A stretch of DNA of 56,745 nt from Anaeromyces robustus (Eukaryota; Neocallimastigomycota; Neocallimastigomycetes; Neocallimastigales; Neocallimastigaceae). Each line of letters starts with the position of its first letter. The first letter of the stretch is position 1. Below the pieces are notes generated by a model. The model made no database searches and had not been told where the DNA came from. It saw only the letters and a list, made by a program, of their open reading frames with translations. The stretch spans positions 1-56,745 of the forward strand of contig MCFG01000420.1 of assembly GCA_002104895.1 (NCBI GenBank), read 5' to 3'. The position numbers and the translations under genes are program-made. Below, one piece after another: positions 11,360 to 23,244 of the stretch.

Positions 11360-14300
11360 GTTATTGTTATAAAAATTATTAATATTATAACTTCGATAAT
11401 ATTTTTTCTTTAAAATTTCTTTAACAATATTTTCATATCCTTTTTGACATGCTAAATGAATTGGTAAATTACCATCATTATCTTCTAGAGTTATTAAAGT
11501 TTTATTTCTTATTATAAGTAATTTAACAATTTTTAAATCATTATTTTCACATGCGATATGTAGTGGAGTTTTCCCATAATTAGTTTTCATAGTAATATCT
11601 GCTCCTTTCATTAAAAGAGTTTTAACCATTTCAACTTTACCACTTTGACATGCCATATGTAAAGGGGTCCATTTATTTTGATTTATTGAATTAATTTTAG
11701 CTCCCTTTTCTATTAATAAATTAGCTATTTCTGAACAACCATTTTGACTTGCTATATGTAATGGAGTATTCCTATCTTCATATTTTTCTTCAATATTATT
11801 TATATCTTCTTGAAGTAAAAATTCAACAATATTTTTATAATTATTTTTACAGGCATTATAAAGTTGAGTTTTATTACCTTTTTCATATATTTCATTTGTT
11901 GTTGTATTATTAATTAATTGTTTAAAAAGTTTTTTATAATCATTTTCATTTTCATTTTCATTTTCATTTTCATTTTCATTTTCATTTAAATTTATATTTT
12001 CATTAATATTTATATTTTCATTAATATTTATACTCCTTTCATTGATTATTTCATTTACATGTATACTCCTTTCATTGATTATTTCATTTACATGTATACT
12101 TCTTTCATGGATTATTTCATATAAATTTTCATCTTTATTAACTTTTTCATTTTCATTTTCATTTTCATTTTCATTTTCATTATCATTATCATTATCATTT
12201 TCATTTTCATTTTTATTTTTATTTATACTTTTTTCATTTATAAATTCATTTATATCTATATTTCTTTCATTTATTATTATATTTTCATCTTCATTTTTAT
12301 TTATATTTACATTTTTTTTATCTATAATAATATTTTTATTTTTATCATCTATGTTTATTATATTTATATTATTTTTCTTTTTATTGAAATCTTTATTATT
12401 ATTATTATGACTAATAATATTTTCTATATCTTTTTCATTAATTTCTAATTGAATATTATATTGATTAGCATAATCAATAATTAATTTGGTTAATTCTATA
12501 TTATTATTTTTTAATGAATTTAAAATTGGATTATTTCCCTTTTTATTTTTATCATTAATTTTTAATCCTATTCCTTTTTCATTAGCATAATCTATTAATA
12601 TTTTTGTCATTTCAATATTATTATTCTCGGTACTATAAAATAATGGATAACAACCTACAACATTTTTATTATTTATATTTATAATAATATCATTTTTATT
12701 GGCATAGGAAATTAAATATTTAACAATATCAATATTATTTTCTTTGGTTGCTTTTGTAAATGAATTATTGCCAAATTTATTTCGATCATTAATTTTCATA
12801 TTGATATAATTTCGTTCAGCATACGAAAATAATAATTTCATTAGTTCCATATTATCATTATGAATACTTTTTAAAAGTGGATTATCTCCCTTTTTATTTT
12901 GTTCATTAATTTCTAATATTATATTATTTTTATCAGCATAATCTATTAATAATTTAGTTATTTCTATATTATTATTAATAACACTAATTAAAAGTGGATT
13001 ATCACTATAACTATTTTGTTCATTAATTTCTAAAAATATATTATGTTGATTGGCATAATCTATTAATAATTTTACCATTTCTATATTATTTCCATTAACA
13101 CTTCTTAATAATGGGAACCATCCTCTTTCACATTTTTCATTTATTTCTAAAATAATTTGATGTTGATTAGCATATTCTATTAATATTTTGGCTACTTCAA
13201 TATTACCTACTTTTGTACAACATAATAATGGATACCATCCATCTTTACTTTGTTCATTCATTTCTATTAATGTCTCCGTTTTCATTGCATAATCCATTAA
13301 TAATCTTATCATTTCAATATTATTATTTTTAATACTATATAAAAATGGACTCCATCCATTTTTATTTTTCTCATTTACATCAAACTGTATTTCGTTTTGA
13401 TTGGCATAATTTATTAATAATTTTGTCATTTCAATATTATTATTAAGAACACTCCCTATAAATGAATTATCCCCTTGTTCATTTTTTTCTTGAATATTCA
13501 AATCAATTTTATTTTTCTTGGCATAATTTATTAATAAATTCATGATTTTTATATTATTACTATTAATGGTACTATTTAAAAAGGAATTATCCCCTTGATT
13601 ATTTCTTTCATTAATATTCAATAGAATGTGGTGACGATTAGCATAATTCATTAATAAATTTGTGATTTCAACATTACCTTCACTTGTACTTAATAATAAT
13701 GGATTATCTCCTCGATCATTTTTCCCATTAATATCCAAAATAATATTATGACGATTGGCATAATCAATCAATATTTTAGTAATTTTTATATTATCATTAT
13801 GTATACTTTTCAAAAGACAATTATCTCCTTGATTATTTCTTTCATTAATTTCTAAAATAATATTATTTTTATTGGCATATTCAATTATTAATTCAATGAT
13901 AACAATACTATTATTACTAATACTATATAACATAGGATACCATCCATTTTCACTTTTTTCATTAAGTTCTAAAATAAGATTATTTCTATTGGCATAATCC
14001 ATTAATAACTTTATTCTTTTACTACTTTTAGAAATAATACTCATCAAAAGTGAATAATTTCCTATATTATTTTTTTCATTAATTTCCAAAATAATATTAT
14101 TTCTACTAGCATAATCAAATAATAAAGCTTCCATTTCAGTATTTTCATTTTTAATACAAACTAAAAGAGGATTATTACCATTATTATTTTTTTCATTAAT
14201 TTCTAAAATAATATCATTTTTATTAGCATAATCAATTAATAAATTAGTCATTTCTATATTATCTTTTTTAACACAAAGTAATAAGGGATACCATCCATTA

Positions 14301-16057
14301 TTATTTTTTTCATTAATATCTAATATATAAAAATTTTGATTGGCATAATCAATTAATAATTTCATCATTTCAATATTATTATTATTTATACTATAAAAAA
14401 TGGGATACCATCCATTATTATTTTTTTCATTAATATCTAAAATAATATCATTTTTATTAGCATAATCAATTATTGCATTTGTCATTTCAATATTATTATT
14501 ATGAACACTATATAGAATTGGATACCATCCATTTTCATTTCTTTCATTAATCTCTAAAATAATATTATTATCATTAGCATAATTCAATAATAAATTTGTC
14601 ATTTCTATATTATTTTTATTAACACTCATCAATAATGGATTATCTCCTCGAATGTTTTTTTCATTAATTTTTAAAATAATATTATGATTGTTGGCATAAT
14701 TGATTAATAATTTTGTCATTTCAATATTATTTTTATATGTACTATATAAAAGTGGATAAAAACCACTTTCATTTTTTTCATTAATATTAAGAATAATATC
14801 ATTTTTATCGGCATACCGTATCAATATTTTTGTCATTTCAATATTATTTTCTGAAACACTTGTTAATAATGGATAATTACCTTTATTATTCGATTCATTG
14901 ATTTTCAATAGAATATCATTTTTTTTGGCATAATCCATTATTAATTTAGTCATACCTATATTATTTTTATTGGCACTGAATAAAAGTGGATACCATCCAT
15001 TTCTATTTTTTTCATTAATTTGTAAAATTATATCATTTTTTCTGGCATAATCCATCAATAATTTTGTCATAATTACATTATTTTTATCAGTACTAAATAA
15101 AATTGGATAGGAACCATCTATATTTTTTTCATTAATATCTATGATAATATCATTTTTATTGGCATAATCAATTAAGATTTTAGTTATACCAACATTATTT
15201 ATATAGGCACTACATAATAGTGGATACCATCCAGCTTTATTTTTTCCATTAATTTCTAAAATAATATTATTTTTATTAGCATAATCAATTATTACTTTAA
15301 CCAATTCAACATTATTATTATCAATACTTACTATAAATGCATTATCTCCAATATTATTTTTTTCATTGATATCTAAAATAACTTTACTTTTATTAGCATA
15401 ATCAATTAATAATTTTGTCATCTCAATATTATTTTTCATATTACTAAATAATAATGGATTCCATCCATTTTTATTTTTTTCATTAAGTTTTAAAATTATA
15501 TTATTTTTTCTGGCATAATCAATTATAGTTCTTGCTAATTTAACATTATTTTTATTAACAGTATATAAAAGTGGATACCAACCATCTTTATTTTTTACAT
15601 TAGGCTTTAAAATAATTTTAAGTTTTTTAGCATATTCAATTAATAATTTTAACATCACCATATTATTTTTTTCTGTACAAGATAAAAGAGGATACCATCC
15701 ATCTTTATTTTTTTCATTTACTTTTACAACAATATTATTTTTATTTGCATAATCAAATATTAATTTCGTCATTTCAACATTATCATTATAAATACTATGT
15801 AAAAGGGGATACCATCCATCTTTGTTTTTATCATTAATTTTTAATTTAATTTCATTGTTATTGGCATAATCAATTAATAATTTAGTTATATCAATATTAT
15901 TATTACTAGTACTATATAATAATGGATACCATCCATCCTCATTGGTTTCATTAATCATTATAACTGTACCATTTTTACTAGCATTTTCAATAAGCGATTT
16001 TATTTTATTAGTATCATTATTTTGAGCTGCAATCAAAATATTTTCTGTTAATCCCAT
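10001..16057 (-). CDS. Giant ankyrin-type repeat protein, 2018 residues
   Basis: Single-exon frame with no signal peptide or membrane segment seen, so probably cytosolic. Residues about 35-1205 are thirty consecutive 39-residue repeats with consensus INEKNNNGWYPLL, then NNNIEMTKLLIDYANKNNIILE. The pattern resembles the ankyrin helix-turn-helix with six extra residues. Residues about 1206-1400 are Asn/Glu/Lys-rich with tandem NENENE tracts and two NEIINERSIHV copies. Canonical ankyrin repeats follow (TPLHIACENNDLKIVKLL, TALHIACENGEYEIVSELL and others), interrupted by a poly-Asn/Asp spacer and a KSNNKSN/DKDKDK spacer. A unique basic C-terminus ends in KLVVNRIIPW. The start at 16057 opens the repeat-capping segment; a three-codon upstream ATG AGA TAA overlaps it. 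Likely a protein-binding scaffold; partner unknown. Confidence 0.9.
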
Positions 16058-16699
16058 TTTATCTCATTTATATTATTATTTTTTTTAATAATCTATTATT
16101 TAATAATATTACCCTTATCATACATTTAAAATTATTCGATACAATAATACTATTATTTTTTTTTCATATATGATTTATTTATAATTTTTAAATTTATTAC
16201 TAATTAGTTATACATTATAATAAAATTATCAAATTTCTACATAAATGATATTATTTCATTTATATAAAAATCTTTTATTATTCTTAGATAATTATTATTA
16301 TTATTTTTTTTATTTTTTTAATTAATTTTTGATATTTAAATATTATATGTTATTTTTATTATTTTTAATAATATTATTTAAAAATTTCAAAATTTTTAAA
16401 TGGTCAACATCCAATCACTAATCAGAAATGATTTTTCCAATATTTTTTGCATTAAAAAATATTATTATGCTTTATAATTTTTTATTTTTAATTATTTTTT
16501 TTTTTTAAAAAAAAAAAAACAAAATAGGATTAATATTTATTTAAAATAATTAATTTAAATTTTAAACAATCATGTGAAATATAAATTACATTAAACTAAA
16601 ATATATAATACATGAAATATAAAATAAATAAAAGTAATAAAAGATATAAAAGTAAATAATAAAATTTATTACAGATATTAATAAAATTAAAAAATATTA
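16058..16699. other. AT-rich spacer upstream of the ankyrin gene
   Basis: No gene seen. The stretch at 16375-16425 (TTTTTAAATGGTCAAC then CCAATC) vaguely resembles the junction of the two hairpins at 8316-8336, without the pairing arm. Confidence 0.5.
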
Positions 16700-17345
16700 A
16701 ATAATAAGAAAGGAGTTAAACTTCTAACCTCACCCATTCAACGAATGAAATATCATTCGTATCCGTGTCGGAATAAATTCCAATGCTTTATTTTTTCGAT
16801 GTCGATACCCTTGAAGCGGACTATAGTGTTCGTATTGTTATTATACTAATTGAAGAAAATCTGAAAAGATATATTGGCATAATTACAGTAAGAAAATGTG
16901 ACAGATCTCACAGTATCCAGAACAGGAGACTCTGTTGAACTTTTAAAAATAGTTCAAGCTACTGATTCTATTCCACATCAATATTTATTTGTTCAAATGC
17001 ATAAGGCACATCAAGGAAAACATTAAGCATTTAGTAATATATATTATCTTCATAATCTTCTTCCGAGTCCATAAATATTTTCATTGATTTATTTTTAATA
17101 GTTAAGGCAAACTTCAAGAATAAGTCATCAGTGTGATTAATAATTTTATTTCTATCTTGTTCAAAGGTCTTAAACTTGAAAATCCAATGAGAAAAATTTT
17201 GCGATTTTTCACCACAGTAAGGGTAACACATAGAAATGTTTTCAAGTATTGGTTTTCCTTTATGTAAAACATGTAATTAAATTGAAAACCACTACATATT
17301 CTCATAATCCAGATGAACACAAGTTGTTATTGGGATAAGATAGAG
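16700..17345 (-). pseudogene. Decayed 3' end of a LINE retrotransposon
   Basis: The minus-strand frame at about 17031-17320, in pieces, matches the C-terminal region of the better LINE copy at 37308-37988. FSHWIFKFKTFEQ aligns with FEHWIFDCLFFSL, and WIMRICSGFQFNY aligns with WIIRLCCGYVYNS. The zinc-finger cysteines are mostly lost and the frame is shifted. Bases 16720-17000 are richer in GC than their surroundings and resemble the LINE 3' untranslated region (compare TCGATGTCGATACCCTT with TTCGACGTCGACCCTCTT near 37045). It is 5'-truncated and abuts the 3' flank of LRR copy D. Confidence 0.65.
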
Positions 17346-17859
17346 CAAAAAATCTTGTATATCTTTTGACAGTCCATATTTACATTCAATGTATATTGTA
17401 GCACTTTTAGTTAAATTTTTCGTAAGTGTAAAGCATTTTTAAAAGTAAGTGTAAACATTTAACCTTTAAAAATACTTTCAAATTTCTTCATAATTCTCTA
17501 AAAAAAATTAAGAATAATGATAATTTTATTCTATTATTACATTATTTTATTATTTTTATATAATTGCACAGATACAAATAGCATAAAATAAAATATTCAA
17601 TTTTCACATAGTAAAAATATTATTATTATTATTATTTCTTTAATAGATTTTTTTCATTAAAGAATATTGTGTTACATTTTTTTTATTTTAATAAATAAAA
17701 AATATTATTATTTTTTTTTTTTCACATAAATATTATTAATGTACAATTAAAAAATAATTTTAATAATTAAATTAATAATAAAATTAAAAATAAAATTTTT
17801 TAAATGATAATTCTTTCAAGTAGTTTTTGTAAAGAAGTTATACAAGTAATATTAAGTAT

Positions 17860-18170
17860 ATTATTCATCCTCTAAGTCAATATCACCATAATCATATTGA
17901 TTTTATCAATAAGTATTTCTGTATCACTATTTTCAAATTCTGAAAATAGAGAAGAAATGTCAATTATTTCTTAAATCGCTACGTATTATGTTGACGGTAA
18001 AATTAATTAATTAATTATGTATTTATTTATTTAGTTATTTATTTATTATTATTAATATTATTATTATTATTATTATTATTATTATCATTATTATTATTAT
18101 TATTATTATTGTAAATTATTATTATTATTATTATTATAAATTATTATTATTATTATTATTATTATTGTAA

Positions 18171-18236
<66 letters not shown>

Positions 18237-19415
18237 ATATGAATATATATGTATATATATATTTCATAACATTTTTTAAAAATATATATTTAAAAAACTA
18301 ATATTATAATTATATTGTAAATGACAAAAGTATTTTAAATTAATTTTATAATTTTATCAATACTAATTAATCATAAATATTCATTTTTACAAGTATTTAC
18401 AATTTTTGAAGATTAAAAAGTTTTTCAATTCCTGATAATTCTTATATATAATTAAAACTTAAATTTCTATATTAAATTGTTCTTTATTTATTAAAAATTA
18501 GAATAAATTCAGTAAAATGAATAAAAAAATATTTAAATAAAAAATAATCTTTTTAAAATTTATTATTATATTTATTAATATTTACAATTTTTTAAGATTA
18601 ATAATAAGTTTTTCAATTCCTGGAAATTCAACTATATAATTATTACTTAAATCTCTGTATTAAATTAATTTTTATTTATTTAAAATGTTAGAATAAATTC
18701 AGTAAAATTAATATAAAAATATTAAAATAAAAAACAATCTTTTTAAAATTTATTATTATATTTATTAATATTTACAATATTTGAAGTTTATTAAGTTCCT
18801 CAATTCCATATGGTACATTAAAGAGTCTTATGATAATATTCTATATATATTAATTTGATTCCTTTACATTTTTTAAAAAAAAATATTATGATATATTAAA
18901 AACAATTAATATTAGAATATAGTGTAAATGACAAAAAAACTTTCAATTAATCTTTTTATTTTATCAATGTTAATTAATTATTAATATTATCTATTTTTAT
19001 AAATATTTACAATTCTTGAAGATTAATAAGTTTTTTAATTTCTTGAAATCCACTATAAAAATGATCATCATTTAAATTCCTGTATAAAGTTGATTTTTTT
19101 ATTATGAAATTATATTAATTTAGTTATAATGATTTTTTTAATACAAAAAATAAAATATAAAAATAGTAAATTAAAAATAAAATATATTATTTTTTAAACA
19201 TTATTGTAGTTTTTAAATGTAATAGGTATATAGTTAAAAAATTAAAATTTTATGTAAATATATATTTATATAAATAAATTTAATTAAAAATAACTATAAA
19301 AATACGAATAACAAAAATTTTCATTAATTTTTTTATTTACAGTTTTTCTAAAGAAGCTATTTTGGTAATAATAGATGGAAATATATTTGTATTATAAAAA
19401 ATTTGATTTTTAAAT
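17860..19415 (-). pseudogene. LRR gene copy D, 3' fragment
   Basis: A fourth, incomplete paralogue of the multi-exon LRR gene. On the minus strand, LRR exon relics can be aligned at about 19340-19415, 19005-19080, 18770-18835, 18580-18655 and 18400-18475, with a terminal exon near 17866-17990. The relics keep signatures such as INLQ and IEKL with GTAAAT donors. The terminal exon reads DLRNN and then meets TGA where B has NEISSLPPEF, so the copy is broken. Everything 5' of the first LRR of its last module is replaced by a LINE fragment from about 19480. An ATT satellite at 18055-18237 sits between exons. Confidence 0.7.
18055..18237. repeat. ATT microsatellite with GTAAATT interruptions
   Basis: Triplet tract in an intron position of LRR copy D, broken several times by GTAAATT or ATAAATT. 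The equivalent introns of copies A (near 23180-23245) and B (near 29815-29880) also hold ATT tracts. Confidence 0.85.
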
Positions 19416-19499
19416 ATTCTATAATAAATTTAAAATTAATTATCTGTTTATATATATAATATATATATAAACAAAAAAAAGAGCAACAAAAGCATAAAC

Positions 19500-20580
19500 A
19501 AAATATATTTTATATGTGAACTTAGGTGTTTTGGTAATAATATGGATAAATATTTCCTCCTCTTCATTCATGAACTCAATTCATGGACTGAGAGACAACT
19601 TAATGAATTTCTTTTTCTCCATTTACATAATTACCATTTCTTAATTCAATCTTTAAAATGACTTTTTAACCCTGTGAACGGTTCATACTTCATCATTAGA
19701 ATCAATGCCTTAGAAAATCTCAATACGTTTGAACATATTCTCCCAATTGTTAGATGCTTAAACTTAAAGAAAATGGTTAATTGGGTTTACTGTGATGGTA
19801 CAGAGACCAATAACAATAGTAATCATAACAACACGACCTAGAAAAGGAAAAAAATCCAATTTCTAGGTAAAATCAAAAGATTTATTCTCTTGTTTCTTAA
19901 ACCCAAATACAAAATTCTTTAATATTTGTGCTTGTTTGAATATTAACGGTTGGAATTTCGAAAAAAAGATAGTATCACTTATCTTAACCATGTTTTTTAA
20001 ACCTTCTTATTTCTAAAACACCTTCTCATGTTATCAAATCTAAATTTGGAAATGATATTGTCTTTCCTAGAGAACAAATCTCTCATTGGGCTGAACATTA
20101 TAAAGATCTTTCTTCTGATGTTTCTGGACATAGTCTCAATAATAAATACTGGGAAAATGCTCTTAGAAATTTCGATTTTAAGGAAAATGTCTGGGATATC
20201 AATGATCCTATTTCTCCCTCTGAAATTCGTAAAATGGTCATCTCTATGAAGAAAAATAAAGCCCCGTTTCCCGATGATATTTCCATCGGATTTTATAAAG
20301 CATTCTTTAGCGATCCAAGGTTGAAAAAAAAATATTCAAGCCCTTCAAAATTTCTTTAAATTATCTTTAATAAAATTTAGGATGGCTCTTTCCCCCATAA
20401 TTGGAACACCGCCTCTATAATTTCTATATACAAAAAAAGTGATCCAAATAAAATATCATTTTGTATTTAAAAATGGGCTACTACGGTTGTTAAACCTAGG
20501 TCTTTTACGGAACCTCCTGACTATCTAGAATCTACTTTCTATCTTAATATACATGCAATTCCTAAAATCTTATGCTTAAA
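19500..20580 (+). pseudogene. LINE fragment, internally deleted, + orientation
   Basis: Three pieces of one LINE in order. First, 19520-19860 matches the N-terminal part of the copy at 39179 (GNNMDKYFLLFIHELNSW, then GSYFIIRINALENLN), with one TGA. Next, 19915-19990 reads NICACLNINGWNFEKK, which looks like the start of an endonuclease domain. After a deletion, 20005-20440 reads as the N-terminal reverse-transcriptase region (EIRKMVISMKKNKAPFPDD, then WNTASIISIYKKSDP with frame breaks). A last scrap near 20470-20575 matches SFTEPPDYLEPTFYLN. The reverse-transcriptase core including the catalytic Asp pair is missing, so it is inactive. Confidence 0.8.
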
Positions 20581-20990
20581 ATATTAAATAATAAAATATG
20601 CGCTTTATAATAATTAAAAAGTTTTTACCATTTTTATTATTTAATCATATTTGTTAAAAGCCATTTGGTTTTAATAAATAATAAAGAAGGGGAGAGAATT
20701 TAATTGGAGAGTTTATTTAGTTTAAGATGAGCATTAAGGTCTTTATAATTAACTCTGATAATAAAATAATTATCTTCATTTAGAATGAAATGTTTAGATA
20801 TGTCATGAATGATGTTATTGATATTAGATACATGTTTACTAAGATAATCCAACAATTTATTAATCATCCATGTTTGTAAGGCATGAATGAAAAGAAGAAT
20901 AAACCTCTGTTAGTAAACCACGACGTAATAACTGATTGTTAGTAAATTTTGATAAATTCATGTTAAAATAGTAAAAGCAAGCTAAATAAA
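20581..20990 (-). pseudogene. LINE tail joined to a divergent LINE N-terminal fragment, - orientation
   Basis: Bases 20620-20700 match the LINE 3' terminal sequence also found at 27475-27545 and 36590-36655 (GTTTTAAT.AAAAATAA then GGAGAG-like). Immediately beyond, the minus strand reads FILLFIHALQTWMINKLLD, then NYFIIRVNYKDLNAHLKL. This parallels YFLLFIHELNSWTEKQLNE and SYFIIRINALENLN of the copy ending at 39179, but is clearly a different family member. A frameshift separates it from an upstream LLRRGL match. So a 3' end and a 5' region are directly fused. Confidence 0.6.
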
Positions 20991-21283
20991 AATTAAAATA
21001 TTACTGAGAAATTAACCAATCATTATCATTGAGCGTAATGCCCAATTTAATACAGTACACATATCAAATTGTACCACCATAGCATTCATATTTCCAATGT
21101 TTATTACCTTCAGAGTCCGATGGATAAATTTTCATCCTAGAGTGTTCAATTACATATATTTACATTTATTTTCCTATTTAATTTTGTCAATATCAATGAT
21201 TATTTTTTTTTATTCTGTCTTTTTATTAATGTTAATATTGATAACTATATCTTATATTATCATTCAATACCAAATCTACTAAT
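20991..21283. repeat. Shared junction segment, copy 1
   Basis: A unit of about 290 bp repeated at 28460-28760, with its last 100 bp also at 40229-40330. It contains ATTGAGCGTAATGCCCAATT and ends ATCATTCAATACCAAATCTAC. In all three places it lies at the 3' boundary of an LRR paralogue, so it was part of the ancestral duplicated block or of the LINE 5' side. No coding function recognised. Confidence 0.75.
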
Positions 21284-21597
21284 ATTAATGAACTGTAGAT
21301 ATTTCATATTAATTAATTATAAGTAATTCAAAATATTCTCTAAAAATAATAAAAACGTTATTATAATATATTATATTATTGAATTATTACATTATTTTTA
21401 TATAATTGTACATATATAAATAACATAAAATATTATATTTCTTTTTTACATAATAAAAAATTTATTATTTTTTTTAATAGATTTTTTTCATTAAAATAAT
21501 ATCTTTTTACAATATTTTATATAAATAAATGAAAAAATTTTATTTACTCTCACATAAATATTACTAAATTATTTTATTAATTGTCATATTTAATTAC

Positions 21598-22754
21598 GAA
21601 TGTGTTGCATTTCGCAATGTTGCATTTCGCAATATGATATGGGGCGCATATTAAATTTTTGCAATGAGGCGCATAAAAAACAAATAAAAAATGAAAAATT
21701 TTTTAACACAAATTATGAAAGCCACGTTATGAAATAAAATAAAATAGAATTTAAAAAAATTAAATAAATAAATAAAAAATATATATATAAATAAATGAAT
21801 AGAAAATAAACAAATAAATAAATATTTCTTTTCTTTTTAATTACTTACAAAAAAAAATAAAGTAAAAAAATTAAAAAAAAAAAAAAAAAATTATTATAAA
21901 ATTAAATATATTTATATTATTTTTTTGATAAATGAATAATAATAAATAAAATAAAAGATAATAAATAATATAACAGTATTATATATGTATTTTTATTAAA
22001 AAGACGATAACAAATAATAAATAAAAAAATAATATAAATTTTAGAATAAAGAAAAGAAACAAATAAATAAATATTTTTTTATTAATTACTTATTTACGAA
22101 AAAAAAAATATAAAAATAAAAATTCATTATAAAATTAAATATTTTTATAAAATTTTTTTGATTTGAAATATTAAAAAAAAAATTCAATATTATTAAAATA
22201 TTAAATAAAAAATATAATTATAAAAAAAAATATTCAAAAAATATTCAATATTATTAAATTATTAAATAAAAAAATATTGAAGAAATATTCAATATCATTA
22301 AATAAAAAAAAATATTGAAGAAATATTCAATATCATTAAATAAAAAAAAATATTGAAGAAATATTCAATATCATTAAATAAAAAAAAATATTGAAGAAAT
22401 ATTCAATATCATTAAATAAAAAAAATAAATAAAATATTATTAAAATACTAAAAAAATATTCAATATCATTAAATAAAAAAAATAAATAAAATATTATTAA
22501 AATACTAAAAAAATATTCAATATTAAAAAAATATTTAATATTATTAAATCATTAAATAAAAATATTATTAACTAAAAAAATATTATTAAATAAATAATTC
22601 TTTATATTATATTTTTATTTATTTAATTATTTATACAATTATGCGCCCCATTGCGAAATGCAACATTGCGAATTGCAACATTGCGAAATGCAACCTACAA
22701 ATCTTTGTCATGCGCCCCATTGCGAAATGCAACATTGCGAAATGCAACTCTCCC
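21598..22754 (-). mobile_element. Non-autonomous inverted-repeat element, copy 2 (MITE-like)
   Basis: Same family as 6825-7790, reversed. It begins GAATGTGTTGCATTTCGCAA and ends GCGAAATGCAACTCTCCC. The 9-bp direct repeat TTTAATTAC flanks it (21589-21597 and 22755-22763). It is longer (1157 bp) because the GGGAGA end carries an extra block of GTTGCATTTCGCAAT repeats and a second GGGGCGCAT, and because interior units around AATATTGAAGAAATATTC are in about four tandem copies. It sits in the 3' flank of LRR copy A. The same flank in copies B and C has no element and one copy of the target, which confirms the insertion. Confidence 0.88.
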
Positions 22755-22925
22755 TTTAATTACTTATAAAATTTAAAAAATAATTTTTTTAATAAATGTG
22801 GCAATTCTAGTAATTCCTGTAAAGAAGTTATACAAGTAATATTTGGATTTTTATGATATTTTTAAAAAAGAAGTTTTCGTTTTTAAATTGATTATCGTTA
22901 TTAAATATTAACTATACTATTCATA

Positions 22926-23177
22926 TTATTCTTCATCTTCCAAACCAAGTTCAAAATCTTCTTCATCAGGGACATAACCTATAAGTATTTCTATATCACT
23001 ATTCTCAAATTCTTGAGGTAAAGAATAAATTTCAGTATTTCTTAAATCTCTATTTAAAATTTATTATATTAATGATAAAATTAATTATTATTATTTATTA
23101 TATAATTATTATTATTTAATATTTTTATTTATTAATATTATAAATATTATTTATTATTATTATAAATATTATTTATC

Positions 23178-23244
<67 letters not shown>

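Noticed and set aside
12042-12410. Open frame opposite the ankyrin gene
   Set aside because: Ser/Phe-only shadow of the Asn/Glu-rich coding repeats on the other strand.
20991-21283. Possible protein-coding piece on the minus strand (EGNKHWKYECYG)
   Set aside because: The motif hints at a short zinc-finger-like segment, but stops follow at once in both copies and nothing extends it.
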